64,000 nucleotides of DNA. It comes from Streptomyces spiramyceticus (GTDB taxonomy: Bacteria; Actinomycetota; Actinomycetes; Streptomycetales; Streptomycetaceae). Location of the stretch: the NCBI RefSeq assembly GCF_028807635.1, contig NZ_JARBAX010000001.1, positions 3,612,501 to 3,676,500 on the forward strand, written 5' to 3'. Positions 35,297 to 44,575 of the stretch are shown here, in pieces; position 1 is the stretch's first letter, and every line of letters starts with the position of its first letter. Made by a program: the position numbers and the translations under genes. The notes below the pieces were generated by a model, which was not told where the DNA came from, made no database searches, and saw nothing but the letters and a program-made list of their open reading frames with translations.

Positions 35297-36271
35297 ATGC
35301 CACGTGGACGCCACCGCCATTCCCCACCCCTGCACAGGATCCTTCCGCCTTCCGCGGTCGCCGGCGCATCGATAATCAGCGCCGCCGGTGCGTGGTTGTT
35401 CGCGGAACCGGTGGTGCTGCGCGGCTTGGTCGCCGTCGCGGCCGCTGCCGCGGTCACCGGCGCGGTCATGATGCGCAGTTGGGACCGTTCGGCGGGGCGG
35501 AGAGTCGCCGAGCTGACACGGGCGCGGGCGAGCGACGAGTGGAAGACCGAGGAGCGAATAGCCGATCTGGAGTCCGACCTCGACGAATCGCGTGCTCTGC
35601 GGACCAGGCTCGACGCGAAGCTGCGCGCCAAGCGGGTCGAGCTGGCCGCGCTGCGGGGCGAGCACGCGGCGCTGCTGCGCCGGTACGCGACCGCCGAGAC
35701 GGAGCGGGCGAGCGCGCTGGAGGGCCGGAGGCTGCTGGCGATAGAGGCGGCGTCTCCTGCGAAGGCGCTGCCCGCGGCGAGCAGTACGCCGACGCCGTCC
35801 GCGTACCTGCGGGCCACCATGGCGCTGGACAACCTGTCGCGCAACGCGGCGAAGCAGCAGGCGCGGGAACCGCGGGGACCCGGTGGGGTGGAGCAGCCGG
35901 AGGGGAAGCACGTGGCGGCCGCCGGTACCGATGCCGTGTCCGGGAGCTCCCCGGAACACGCGCGGCCGTCGTCCGCCATCGTCACGCGCCCCGTCGCGTC
36001 CGCTTCCGCGGTCGTCCCGTACGACGCCGCGCAGAACCGTCGTGCGTCGCGCACGGAGGGCGGCTTCGACTTCTTCGGCACACAGAAGCCGGGCCCGGCG
36101 GCGATCGAAGCCGTCGAGAAGGAAGACCTCGCGGACGTGGTGGGCGAGGAGGCGCTGGCGGCGGCGAGCAGGGCGTCGGGGACGCGGGTGGTCGGCCAGG
36201 TCATCGACCTGACGGCCCACGACGAAACGGAACAGCTCAGCGTGGCGGAGCTGCGCAGCGCGATCTCATAG
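35297..36271 (+). CDS. Coiled-coil membrane protein, function unknown
   Basis: This 324-residue protein has two hydrophobic segments at about residues 18-34 and 41-60, then a long charged coiled-coil stretch (RRVAELTRARASDEWKTEER to about 130) and a low-complexity Ala/Pro/Ser-rich tail ending in a conserved-looking DLTAHDETEQLSVAELR. The layout suggests a membrane-anchored cytoplasmic coiled coil. No family function is recognised. It is conserved in streptomycetes as far as I recall. Confidence 0.75.
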   Translation: MPRGRHRHSPPLHRILPPSAVAGASIISAAGAWLFAEPVVLRGLVAVAAAAAVTGAVMMRSWDRSAGRRVAELTRARASDEWKTEERIADLESDLDESRALRTRLDAKLRAKRVELAALRGEHAALLRRYATAETERASALEGRRLLAIEAASPAKALPAASSTPTPSAYLRATMALDNLSRNAAKQQAREPRGPGGVEQPEGKHVAAAGTDAVSGSSPEHARPSSAIVTRPVASASAVVPYDAAQNRRASRTEGGFDFFGTQKPGPAAIEAVEKEDLADVVGEEALAAASRASGTRVVGQVIDLTAHDETEQLSVAELRSAIS

Positions 36272-36383
36272 GTGCCGGTGCCGGTGTGGGTGCGAGGTGG
36301 GACGACGGGTGCCTGCGGCGCTGTTCCCCCGCCCGCCCCTTCCCGGCTGTGACGTTTGCGGCTGCCGCCGCGTGGGGGCCTGA

Positions 36384-37076
36384 CTAACCCGCGGCCAGGC
36401 CACCGCCGCCGCCCGCCCGGACCAGTCCGGACTCGTACGCCAGTACCACCACCTGGACGCGATCCCGCAGGTTCAGCTTCGTCAGGATGCGGCCCACGTG
36501 CGTCTTGACCGTGGCCTCCGACAGGACCAGCCGTGCCGCGATCTCCCCGTTCGACAGCCCCTGCGCGACGAGCAGCATCACCTCGCGCTCACGGTCCGTC
36601 AGCCGCCCCAGCGCGCTGTTGACGGCTTGCGTCTCCTTGCCCGTGCTGGGCAGCAGCGGCGAGAAGCGGTCCAGCAGGCGCCGCGTCGTCGACGGCGCCA
36701 CGACCGCGTCGCCGCTGTGCACCGAGCGGATCGCGGCCAGCAGTTCGCCCGGCGGCACGTCCTTCAGCATGAAGCCGCTCGCCCCCGCCTTCAGCCCGGA
36801 GAAGGCGTACTCGTCCAGGTCGAACGTGGTCAGGATGAGGACCTTCGGCGCATCCGGCTCCGCGCAGATCCGCCGCGTCGCCTCGACCCCGTCCAGTTTC
36901 GGCATGCGTACGTCCATCAGGACCACGTCCACCGCCGCCGAGCGCAAGACCTCGATCGCCTCCGCCCCGTCGCCCGCCTCGGCGACCACCTCCATGTCCG
37001 GCTGAGCGGCCAGGACCATCCGGAAGCCGGTGCGCAGCAGCATCTGGTCGTCTACGAGCATCACGCGGATGGACAT
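36384..37076 (-). CDS. NarL/LuxR-family response regulator
   Basis: This 230-residue response regulator has a receiver domain with acidic pocket DD (9-10) and phospho-acceptor Asp55 (VLMDVRMP), and a C-terminal LuxR-type helix-turn-helix (LTDREREVMLLVAQGLSNGE, LVLSEATVKTHVGRILTKL). It is the second gene of a two-component pair, 76 bases after the kinase on the same strand. The input signal is unknown. Confidence 0.94.
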   Translation of the reverse strand: MSIRVMLVDDQMLLRTGFRMVLAAQPDMEVVAEAGDGAEAIEVLRSAAVDVVLMDVRMPKLDGVEATRRICAEPDAPKVLILTTFDLDEYAFSGLKAGASGFMLKDVPPGELLAAIRSVHSGDAVVAPSTTRRLLDRFSPLLPSTGKETQAVNSALGRLTDREREVMLLVAQGLSNGEIAARLVLSEATVKTHVGRILTKLNLRDRVQVVVLAYESGLVRAGGGGGLAAG

Positions 37077-37152
37077 GGAGAGGGTGACCTTTCGTCAGGC
37101 ACTCGGAAGTCAGGCACTCGGAAGAAATGGGCGGGTCGGTGGGCCGGGCGGA

Positions 37153-38355
37153 TCAGTGGGCCGGTTTCAAGGGAAGCAGTGCGCTGATCCGGAAGCCGCC
37201 GCCCGGCCGCGGCCCCGCGTCCAGCGTGCCGCCGACCATACCCACGCGCTCCCGCATGCCGATCAGCCCGTGACCCTGCCCGTCGGCCCCGCCGTCCTCG
37301 TACAGCTCGTGCGCCGCGCCCCGCCCGTCGTCCTCGACAAGCAGGCCGAGCCCGTCGTCGAAGTAGACCAGGCGTACGCTCGCGCCCGCGTCGGGACCGC
37401 CGTGCTTGCGCGTATTGGTGAGGGCTTCCTGCACGATGCGGTACGCCGTGAGCTCCACGCCGCTGGGCAGCGGCCGGGGCGTGCCCTCGACCTTGAAGTC
37501 GACGGTCAGCCCCGCGGTCCGTACCTGCTCGACGAGGTCCTCGATCTGCTCGACGTCGGGCTGCGGCACGTACTCGCCGCTCACCGCCTGCTCGCCGGTT
37601 CGCAGCACGCCCAGGAGGCGCCGCATCTCGGCGAGCGCCTGGCGCCCGGTCGTCGAGATGGTTTCCAGTGCCTGTTTGGCCTGGGCGGGGGAGGCGTCCA
37701 GGACGTACGCCGCGCCGTCCGCCTGCACCACCATCACCGAGACGTTGTGCGCGACGACATCGTGCAGCTCGCGGGCGATACGGGCCCGCTCGGCGGCGAC
37801 CGCCACCTTCGACTGCGCCTCGCGTTCCTTCTCCAGGCGCGCGGCGCGCTCCTCCAGCTCCGCGAAATACGCACGCCGGGTCCGCATCGAATCGCCCAGA
37901 ACCCATGCCAGTGCGAACGGCAGCGCCATGACGATCGAGAAGAAGATGGCCGGAAGGACCGTGCCGTCCTTGTCGGCCGGCCAGCGCAGTTGCGCCAGCG
38001 GAGCAGCGGCCAGGCCGCCGACGAGCGCGACGCGCGAGACCCAGCGTGGCCCGTCGCTCGCGGCGACGGTGTAGATGATGACGAGCATGGCCCAGTCGGC
38101 CGGGTTGACCTCGACGTCGAACGCGAGCTGGGCGACGCCCATCATGATCGCCAGCAGCAGCATTTTCTGCGGCGCGCGGCGGCGCAGCGCCACCACGAGA
38201 CAGAGCAGCGTAACGATCGGGATGGCCGCGATCCGCGGCTCGGTGCCCATCGTCGCCTGGACGGCCCACAGCATGGAGAACCCGAAGAGCATCACAGCCC
38301 AGAAGCTGTCGACGCTCGTCGGGTGTCTGCGGATGAAGTCGTAGAGGCGTTGCAC
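37153..38355 (-). CDS. NarL-partner sensor histidine kinase (HisKA_3)
   Basis: This 400-residue kinase has about five hydrophobic segments in its first 160 residues, a short coiled coil and the HisKA_3 box ERARIARELHDVVAHNVSVMV with phospho-accepting His198. The HATPase domain has an N-box near EALTNTRKHGG and G-box GHGLIGMRERVGMVGG. The GTG at 38355 gives the family start MQRLYDFIRRHPT. A TTG at 38379 is also in frame. Its partner is the response regulator encoded next. Confidence 0.93.
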   Translation of the reverse strand: MQRLYDFIRRHPTSVDSFWAVMLFGFSMLWAVQATMGTEPRIAAIPIVTLLCLVVALRRRAPQKMLLLAIMMGVAQLAFDVEVNPADWAMLVIIYTVAASDGPRWVSRVALVGGLAAAPLAQLRWPADKDGTVLPAIFFSIVMALPFALAWVLGDSMRTRRAYFAELEERAARLEKEREAQSKVAVAAERARIARELHDVVAHNVSVMVVQADGAAYVLDASPAQAKQALETISTTGRQALAEMRRLLGVLRTGEQAVSGEYVPQPDVEQIEDLVEQVRTAGLTVDFKVEGTPRPLPSGVELTAYRIVQEALTNTRKHGGPDAGASVRLVYFDDGLGLLVEDDGRGAAHELYEDGGADGQGHGLIGMRERVGMVGGTLDAGPRPGGGFRISALLPLKPAH

Positions 38356-38451
38356 GTAACCCAGCGTAGGGAAACCCAATAGGTGCAGGGGTCAACCGGA
38401 GGAGCGATCCGGTGGACCGGAGCCTACTCCCCAAGGTGGAGACTTGGTGCC

Positions 38452-39807
38452 GTGACGGATGAGTGGCAGGGGTGGCGGGAAGCGACGGAGGCCGCGCTGT
38501 ACGGGCCCGAAGGGTTCTACGTACGCCCCGGAGGGCCTGGTCCGGCAGGCCATTTCCGTACGTCGGTGCACGCGTCCCCGCTCTTCGCTTCGGCCGTCGC
38601 GCAGCTGCTGACGGAGGTCGACGACGCACTGGGGCAGCCGGACGAGCTGGCGCTGGTCGACATCGGCGCGGGCCGGGGTGAGCTGCTGACCGGCGTGCTG
38701 ACGGCGCTGCCGCCGGGCCTCTCGGCGCGGGTGCGGCCGTACGCGGTGGAACGGGCGCCCCGCCCGGCGGACCTGGACCCCCGCGTCGAGTGGCGGGCCG
38801 AGCCGCCGTCGGGCGTGAGCGGGCTGCTGTTCGCGAACGAGTGGCTGGACAACGTGCCGGTGGACGTCGCGGAGACGGACGCGGAGGGTACGGCGCGATA
38901 CGTGCTCGTACGGGCGACGGACGGCGAGGAACGTCTGGGCGATGAGGTGACGGGCGCGGACGCGGAGTGGCTGACGCGGTGGTGGCCGCTGGGGGCGGGT
39001 GCGGGTGCGGGTGCGGGCGCGGGCGCGGATGCGGACATGGGCGCGGGCGTGGATGCCGGCGCGGGGCCCGGCCAGGGCCCGTGGCAGGCGTACGAGACAG
39101 ATCCTGCTGAGGCCGCAGGACAGGGGCCGGGGCACGAGGCCATACGTGCGGAGCTGGGCCGGAAGCGCGGGGCGCGGCCCCTGCAGCCGGCTGGGCCGGA
39201 CCAAGGGCACGAGGCGGAGTCTGCGCAGCCTGCGGGCCTGTCGCAGGGGTACGAGGCAGACGCTGCGGAGGCCATAGGTCCGGGCGGGGGGTACATGGCC
39301 GAGCCCGCGCCGCCCGTCGGGTCGGCGCAGTGGGCCGCCGCCGGGCTGCGGGCCGAGATTGGGCGGCCCCGGGACCTCGCGTGGGCCGCCGCCGTTGCGA
39401 CGCTCGACGCGGGGCTCGCGGTTGCCGTGGACTACGCCCACTCCCGCGCGGCACGCCCGCCGTTCGGCTCGCTGACCGGGTTCCGTACGGGGCGCGAGGT
39501 ACGCCCCGTACCCGACGGAAGCTGCGACATCACCGCCCACGTGGCGCTGGACGCGTGCGCGCTTCCGGGGGCGGAACTGCTGACGCAGCGCGAGGCCCTG
39601 CACCGCCTCGGCGTAACGGCCGCGCGCCCACCGCTCGCACTGGCGAGTACGGATCCGGCGGCGTACGTACGGGCGCTCGCGTCGACGGGTGAAGCCGCCG
39701 AGCTGACGGCACGGGGCGGCCTGGGGGACTTCGGCTGGCTGATGCAGTGGGTGCCTTTCCCACCCGCCCGTCCGTCCAACGGGGGCAGGAGTGGGGGACG
39801 CCCCTAG
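38452..39807 (+). CDS. SAM-dependent methyltransferase, MidA/NDUFAF7 family
   Basis: This 451-residue protein belongs to the DUF185/MidA family, whose mitochondrial member NDUFAF7 dimethylates an arginine of the NuoD-homologous complex I subunit. The family start [19 protein letters not shown]-binding [17 protein letters not shown] (about 66-82), [14 protein letters not shown] and LAVAVDYAH are all present. Residues about 181-289 are an inserted low-complexity repeat block that a normal homologue of about 350 residues lacks. The GTG start at 38452 matches the usual N-terminus. An orphan nuoD follows after 118 bases on the same strand, a telling neighbour. Confidence 0.85.
   Translation: MTDEWQGWREATEAALYGPEGFYVRPGGPGPAGHFRTSVHASPLFASAVAQLLTEVDDALGQPDELALVDIGAGRGELLTGVLTALPPGLSARVRPYAVERAPRPADLDPRVEWRAEPPSGVSGLLFANEWLDNVPVDVAETDAEGTARYVLVRATDGEERLGDEVTGADAEWLTRWWPLGAGAGAGAGAGADADMGAGVDAGAGPGQGPWQAYETDPAEAAGQGPGHEAIRAELGRKRGARPLQPAGPDQGHEAESAQPAGLSQGYEADAAEAIGPGGGYMAEPAPPVGSAQWAAAGLRAEIGRPRDLAWAAAVATLDAGLAVAVDYAHSRAARPPFGSLTGFRTGREVRPVPDGSCDITAHVALDACALPGAELLTQREALHRLGVTAARPPLALASTDPAAYVRALASTGEAAELTARGGLGDFGWLMQWVPFPPARPSNGGRSGGRP
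38995..39313 (+). repeat. Repeat expansion inside the MidA-type gene
   Basis: First comes a hexamer tandem run of GGTGCG/GGCGCG units (38995 to about 39032, encoding GAGAGAGAGA). Then imperfect units of about 14 residues follow, such as [28 protein letters not shown] and [14 protein letters not shown]. The whole block is in frame and lies in a loop position between conserved methyltransferase blocks. Confidence 0.8.
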
Positions 39808-39925
39808 TGGCCGGCGCACCGCCGTCGGCGCCCGCGGCCGGCGCCGCGTCTGCGGGCGGGCTGCGGAAATGGCTTCCGCAGGAGCCCCCGCCCGCCCCGT
39901 ACGGCCCACGGGGGATACTGGCCGC

Positions 39926-41068
39926 ATGACGGAGACCACGGTCGGCATCGGCGGCGCGGCGGAGAGCACCGACATGGTGCTCAACATCGGCCCCCAGCAT
40001 CCCTCCACCCACGGCGTCCTCCGCCTCCGCCTGGTCCTCGACGGCGAGCGCATCCAGCACGCGGAGCCGGTGATCGGCTACATGCACCGGGGCGCGGAGA
40101 AGCTCTTCGAGGCGCGTGACTACCGCCAGATCGTGATGCTCGCGAACCGCCACGACTGGCTGTCCGCCTTCTCGAACGAGCTCGGCGTCGTCATGGCCGT
40201 CGAGCGGATGCTCGGCATGGAGGTCCCGGAGCGAGCGGTCTGGACCCGTACGCTTCTCGCCGAGCTCAACCGGGTCCTCAACCACCTGATGTTCCTCGGG
40301 TCGTACCCCCTTGAACTGGGCGGAATCACCCCGGTCTTCTACGCGTTCCGAGAGCGCGAGGAGCTCCAGGCCGTCATGGAGGAGGTCTCCGGCGGCCGCA
40401 TGCACTACATGTTCAACCGGGTCGGCGGCCTCAAGGAGGACCTGCCCGCAGGCTGGCTCGGCCGCGCCCGCGAGACCATCGCGGACGTCCGCTCCCGGAT
40501 GGACGTCTACGACAACCTCGTCCTCGGCAACGAGATCTTCCGGGGCCGTACGCGCGGGGTCGGCATCCTCTCGGCGGAGGCCGTGCACGCGTACGGCGTC
40601 AGCGGCCCCATCGCCCGTGCCTCCGGCGTCGACTTCGACCTGCGGCGCGACGAGCCGTACCTCGCGTACGGCGAACTCCAGGACACCCTCAAGGTCGCCA
40701 CCAGGACCGAGGGCGACTGCCTGGCCCGCTTCGAGATCCTCCTCGACCAGACACACAACGCGCTGGACATCGCGGATGCCTGCCTCGACCGGATGGCCGA
40801 CCTGCCGCCCGGTCCGATCAACCAGCGGCTGCCGAAGGTACTGAAGGCCCCGGAGGGCCACACGTACGCCTGGACCGAGAACCCGCTCGGCATCAACGGG
40901 TACTACCTGGTGTCGAAGGGCGAGAAGACGCCGTACCGCCTGAAGCTGCGCTCCGCGTCGTTCAACAACATCCAGGCGCTGACGGAGCTGCTGCCGGGGA
41001 CGCTGGTCGCGGACATGGTCGCGATCCTCGGATCGCTGTTCTTCGTCGTCGGCGACATCGACAAGTAG
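39926..41068 (+). CDS. nuoD: NADH-quinone oxidoreductase subunit D, stand-alone copy
   Basis: This 380-residue NuoD carries the conserved [21 protein letters not shown], the [19 protein letters not shown] block near the N2 cluster and quinone site, and [15 protein letters not shown]. It is complete, but no other nuo genes are present in the window, so it is an extra copy outside the main nuo operon. The C-terminus ends normally in [14 protein letters not shown]. Its partner upstream is a MidA-type methyltransferase. It ends two bases from the convergent DUF899 gene. Confidence 0.93.
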   Translation: MTETTVGIGGAAESTDMVLNIGPQHPSTHGVLRLRLVLDGERIQHAEPVIGYMHRGAEKLFEARDYRQIVMLANRHDWLSAFSNELGVVMAVERMLGMEVPERAVWTRTLLAELNRVLNHLMFLGSYPLELGGITPVFYAFREREELQAVMEEVSGGRMHYMFNRVGGLKEDLPAGWLGRARETIADVRSRMDVYDNLVLGNEIFRGRTRGVGILSAEAVHAYGVSGPIARASGVDFDLRRDEPYLAYGELQDTLKVATRTEGDCLARFEILLDQTHNALDIADACLDRMADLPPGPINQRLPKVLKAPEGHTYAWTENPLGINGYYLVSKGEKTPYRLKLRSASFNNIQALTELLPGTLVADMVAILGSLFFVVGDIDK

Positions 41069-41070
41069 CC

Positions 41071-41808
41071 CTACAGGTAGTCCTGGTAGTCCAGCTGCTC
41101 GTCCCAGTCGGTTCCGCGCCCGTCCGGTGTGAGGTCGAACAGGTTCCAGAGCGGCTCGATGGTGCCGACATGGCGGGGACCCTGACTGGGATCGTCGGTG
41201 GGCGCGTAGAGCAGCTCCGAGCCCCAGAAGTGGCGGATCTCCTCGCCGTCGCGCCGGAAGACGTTGAGCATCGGCATCGACACGCCCTCCGCCGTCTCGG
41301 CGAGATAGTCACGCCGGTACGTATTGCCTGCCGCGGACAGCAGGCGCAGCCGTCGCCAGCCGCGCTCCTCGGCGAACGCGAGAAGCCGGGGCAGCGGCGC
41401 CTTCGCCACGACCGCGAAGTTGACGCGCTGGGTGACGTGCTCGACGGCGCCGTCGAGCTGATCGAGGATCGCCGTGCACGACGGGCAAGGCCCTTCCTCG
41501 CGCTTCAGCTGCGCTGTGCGCCTCGTCCTGGGGCCCGGCCGGTCGTCACCGGGGTCGCGCGGGAACATGAAGCCGTAGATCACCAGCGAGTCCTTGCCCG
41601 GCGCGAACAGCTCCGAGAGCCGCACATCGGCCGGAGCGCCGTCGGCCCCGGCTCCCTGGAAGACGTAGTCCTCGGGAACCAGCCCGCCAGGAGGCAGCTT
41701 GCGCCTCGCGGCAGCCACCGCCTCGGTGGCACGGCGCAGCGAGACCTCCTGCAGGAGCAGCCGATCGCGCGCGGCACGGTACTCGGCCGACTCGCCCGGA
41801 AATGTCAT
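41071..41808 (-). CDS. DUF899 thioredoxin-like protein
   Basis: This 245-residue protein of the DUF899 family has a thioredoxin-like fold. A CPSC motif is at about residues 108-111 in REEGPCPSCTAILDQLDG, and MPMLNVFRRDGEEIRHFWGS lies near the end. It may be redox-active, but the substrate is unknown. Its ATG overlaps the TGA of the upstream ArsR-type remnant (ATGA), suggesting that the pair was once one regulated unit. Confidence 0.9.
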   Translation of the reverse strand: MTFPGESAEYRAARDRLLLQEVSLRRATEAVAAARRKLPPGGLVPEDYVFQGAGADGAPADVRLSELFAPGKDSLVIYGFMFPRDPGDDRPGPRTRRTAQLKREEGPCPSCTAILDQLDGAVEHVTQRVNFAVVAKAPLPRLLAFAEERGWRRLRLLSAAGNTYRRDYLAETAEGVSMPMLNVFRRDGEEIRHFWGSELLYAPTDDPSQGPRHVGTIEPLWNLFDLTPDGRGTDWDEQLDYQDYL

Positions 41809-42425
41809 GCCTCCAGCGTGCGGTGTGCGGTGGTCCGGTGCCAGCCGACGCGCGAGACGACGCGTGGTCGAGCGGGCGCCCCAGTTGGTGCATGACGTAC
41901 CGTCCGCGCCGCTGCATCGTCACCAGGCCCGCCTTCTTCAGCACCGTCAGGTGCCGTGACATCTCGGGGGCGCCGACCGGATAGTGGATCACCGGACGCC
42001 AGCCCAGCGCGTGCAGGACCGACAAGTGCGGCCAGCCGAAGCTGGACGGGACGAAGGTGAGCCCCGCGCCGACGGCCGGATCCATGGCGCTGGTGCGCCC
42101 CTCGGCCGGCTTGTCCGCGTGGATACGGGTCCGGGCGCCGCCCCCCCGCACTGCCGCATCGCTCCTCCAGCGACAGCGCGGGAGACACCGCGTACAGCGC
42201 CTCGGCGAGGCCCTTGTGCCGCAGCACCTCGCCCTTGTGCCGGGCGTCGGCGGCAAGTTGGACCCGTATACGCCGCCACGTGTCGGCGAAGAACGCCTGG
42301 TCGCAGTCTTCGAAGAGCCGCCGCAGCCAGGCCCGCACGGACGTCGGGTCGTCGAGCAGCCGGGCCGCGAAGTCGGTCTGCTTCGGCCCGCGTGCGGCGG
42401 CCAGCTCCAGCGCGCGCTCGCGCAT
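41805..42425 (-). pseudogene. ArsR-type DUF5937 regulator, decayed
   Basis: The N-proximal part (MRERALELAAARGPKQTDFA to VSPALSLEER) and the final stop are in one frame, but the middle block (TSAMDPAVGAGLTFVPSSFG to MSRHLTVLKKAGLVTMQRRG) is in another. The first shift lies at or near a 7-base G run (plus-strand C run 42141-42147) and a second, compensating one near 41895. The first part of the winged helix is also missing between HYPVG and APEMSRHL, and no normal N-terminus is seen. The lost DNA means that simple sequencing error cannot explain it all. The intact protein would have regulated the DUF899 gene that follows. Confidence 0.7.
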
Positions 42426-42587
42426 CGCGGGGTGTGCGGTGAGCGGTGGCCGGGGTAGGGGAACAGCGTGCGGCGCGGTCGCCGCCCACAGGCTGTGGAC
42501 AGCGCGGCGGGTGCGCGAAACGCTGGCGTAGCATGACGAGAAATCGTCCGGTACCCGCCGCGGACTGGAACGGAAGGCCGTCCCCGC

Positions 42588-43517
42588 GTGAATGTGAACG
42601 CACCACACGAGCCCCTGGATGCCAGGGACCGACCAGCCCGCCTCACCGTCGGCGTGGTCGGAGCCGGCAGGGTCGGCCCGGCCCTCGCCGCCGCCCTGCG
42701 ACTGGCGGGGCACCGCCCGGTCGCCGTCTCCGGCGTCTCGGACGCGTCCGTGCGCAGAGCCGCCACGCTCCTGCCCGGCGTTCCGCTGGTCACCCCCGCC
42801 GACGTAATGGCCCGCGCCGAACTGGTGCTGCTGACGGTCCCCGACGACGCACTGCCGGGTCTCGTGGAAGGTCTCGCGGAGACCGGCGCGGTCCGCCCGG
42901 GGCAGCTGATCGTGCACACCTCCGGCCGGTACGGAACCGGGGTCCTCGCACCCGCCCTGCGCGCCGGCGCGCTGCCGCTCGCCCTGCACCCCGCGATGAC
43001 CTTCACCGGCACCTCCGTGGACGTCCAGCGGCTGGCCGGCTGCTCCTTCGGTGTCACCGCGCCCGACGAGCTGCGGCTGGCCGCCGAGGCCCTGGTCATC
43101 GAGATGGGCGGCGAGCCCGAGTGGATCGCGGAGGAGTCCCGTCCGCTCTACCACGCCGCCCTGGCGCTGGGCGCGAACCACCTGGTCACCCTGGTGGCCC
43201 AGTCGATGGAGCTGCTCCGTGAGGCGGGCGTCGACGCCCCCGACCGGATGCTCGGCCCGCTGCTCGGTGCCGCCCTCGACAACGCCCTGCGCTCCGGCGA
43301 CGCGGCGCTCACAGGCCCTGTCGCGCGCGGCGACGCCGGCACCGTGGCCGCGCACGTCGCCGAGCTGCGCAAGCACGCGCCGCACGCCGTGTCCGGATAC
43401 CTCGCAATGGCCCGTACGACCGCGGACCGCGCCCTCGCGCACGGCCTGCTCAAGCCGGAGCTGGCCGAGGACCTGCTGGGCGTACTGGCGGAGCAGGACG
43501 AAGGGGAGGTCCGATGA
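42588..43517 (+). CDS. Rossmann-like / DUF2520 dehydrogenase
   Basis: This 309-residue protein has an N-terminal NAD(P)-binding Rossmann fold ([22 protein letters not shown]) and a C-terminal DUF2520 helical domain of the 6-phosphogluconate dehydrogenase type ([20 protein letters not shown]). It heads the panC-nadB-nadC-coaX operon and overlaps panC by four bases. A role as alternative ketopantoate reductase is plausible from context but not shown. The GTG start matches the usual N-terminus. Confidence 0.9.
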   Translation: MNVNAPHEPLDARDRPARLTVGVVGAGRVGPALAAALRLAGHRPVAVSGVSDASVRRAATLLPGVPLVTPADVMARAELVLLTVPDDALPGLVEGLAETGAVRPGQLIVHTSGRYGTGVLAPALRAGALPLALHPAMTFTGTSVDVQRLAGCSFGVTAPDELRLAAEALVIEMGGEPEWIAEESRPLYHAALALGANHLVTLVAQSMELLREAGVDAPDRMLGPLLGAALDNALRSGDAALTGPVARGDAGTVAAHVAELRKHAPHAVSGYLAMARTTADRALAHGLLKPELAEDLLGVLAEQDEGEVR

Positions 43518-44575
43518 GTGCCTTCGAGCTGGTCCCCACGCGCGAAGACCTCCGTTACGTTCTCGACCATTTCGGTGCCCCCGGCCGTACCGCCGTCGTC
43601 ATGACCATGGGCGCCCTGCACGAGGGCCACGCGACGCTGATCCGGGCCGCGCGCAAGCACGTCGGACCCAAGGGCTTTGTCGTCGTCACCGTCTTCGTCA
43701 ACCCCCTCCAGTTCGGTGTGGGCGAGGACCTCGACCGCTACCCCCGCACCCTCGACGCCGACCTCGCTCTTGCCGAACAGGCAGGCGCGGACGTCGTCTT
43801 CGCCCCCTCGGCCGACGAGGTCTACCCGGGCGGAGAACCGCAGGTCCGTATCGCCGCGGGCCCGATGGGCGAGCGCCTCGAAGGAGCGTCCCGCCCGGGG
43901 CACTTCGACGGCATGCTGACCGTCGTCGCGAAGTTGCTGCACCTGACGACACCCGACGCCGCCTTCTTCGGGCAGAAGGACGTTCAGCAGCTGGCCCTTA
44001 TCCGCCGCATGGCCCAGGACCTCAACTTCCCGGTGGAGATCGTCGGCGTACCGACGGTCCGTGAGGAAGACGGCCTGGCCCTGTCCAGCCGCAACCGGTA
44101 CCTGTCGCCCCAGGAGCGCCGCACCGCGCTCGCCCTCTCCGGGGCCCTGTTCGCCGCCCGTGACCGGCTCGCCGCCCAGGAGGCCCTGCAGGCCCGCGCG
44201 TCGGCCCAGACGATGCCGCCGACGCCCCAGCGCGTGGCCGGGCTCGCCGCGGTCGGCGAGACGCGGGCCGCGGCCGACGCGTACGCCGTGTCGCAGGCCG
44301 GCCAGCCGGACCTGAGCGGCCCCGCTGCCGTCCGCGCGGCGGCGGCCGCCGTCCTGGACGCGGCCACGCGCCTCGACCCCCCGCTCGACCTCGACTACAT
44401 GGCCCTGGTCGACCCGTCCGATTTCACCGAGGTCCCCGACACCTACCGCGGCGACGCGGTCCTCGCGGTGGCCGCCAAGGTCGGCGCGACGCGCCTGATC
44501 GACAACATTCCGCTGACCTTCGTCCACGAAATCCGCGAGACCCGCGAGACCCGCGAGCAGGGAGCCTCGGCATGA
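43514..44575 (+). CDS. panC: Pantoate-beta-alanine ligase
   Basis: This 353-residue PanC joins pantoate and beta-alanine with ATP to make pantothenate. Motifs are [16 protein letters not shown] (HIGH-like), [22 protein letters not shown] and [15 protein letters not shown] (KMSKS-like). It is longer than the usual 280 residues owing to an Ala-rich stretch (about 230-280) between the last two blocks and the C-terminus. It is coupled by ATGA overlaps to DUF2520 upstream and nadB downstream. Confidence 0.95.
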   Translation: MSAFELVPTREDLRYVLDHFGAPGRTAVVMTMGALHEGHATLIRAARKHVGPKGFVVVTVFVNPLQFGVGEDLDRYPRTLDADLALAEQAGADVVFAPSADEVYPGGEPQVRIAAGPMGERLEGASRPGHFDGMLTVVAKLLHLTTPDAAFFGQKDVQQLALIRRMAQDLNFPVEIVGVPTVREEDGLALSSRNRYLSPQERRTALALSGALFAARDRLAAQEALQARASAQTMPPTPQRVAGLAAVGETRAAADAYAVSQAGQPDLSGPAAVRAAAAAVLDAATRLDPPLDLDYMALVDPSDFTEVPDTYRGDAVLAVAAKVGATRLIDNIPLTFVHEIRETRETREQGASA

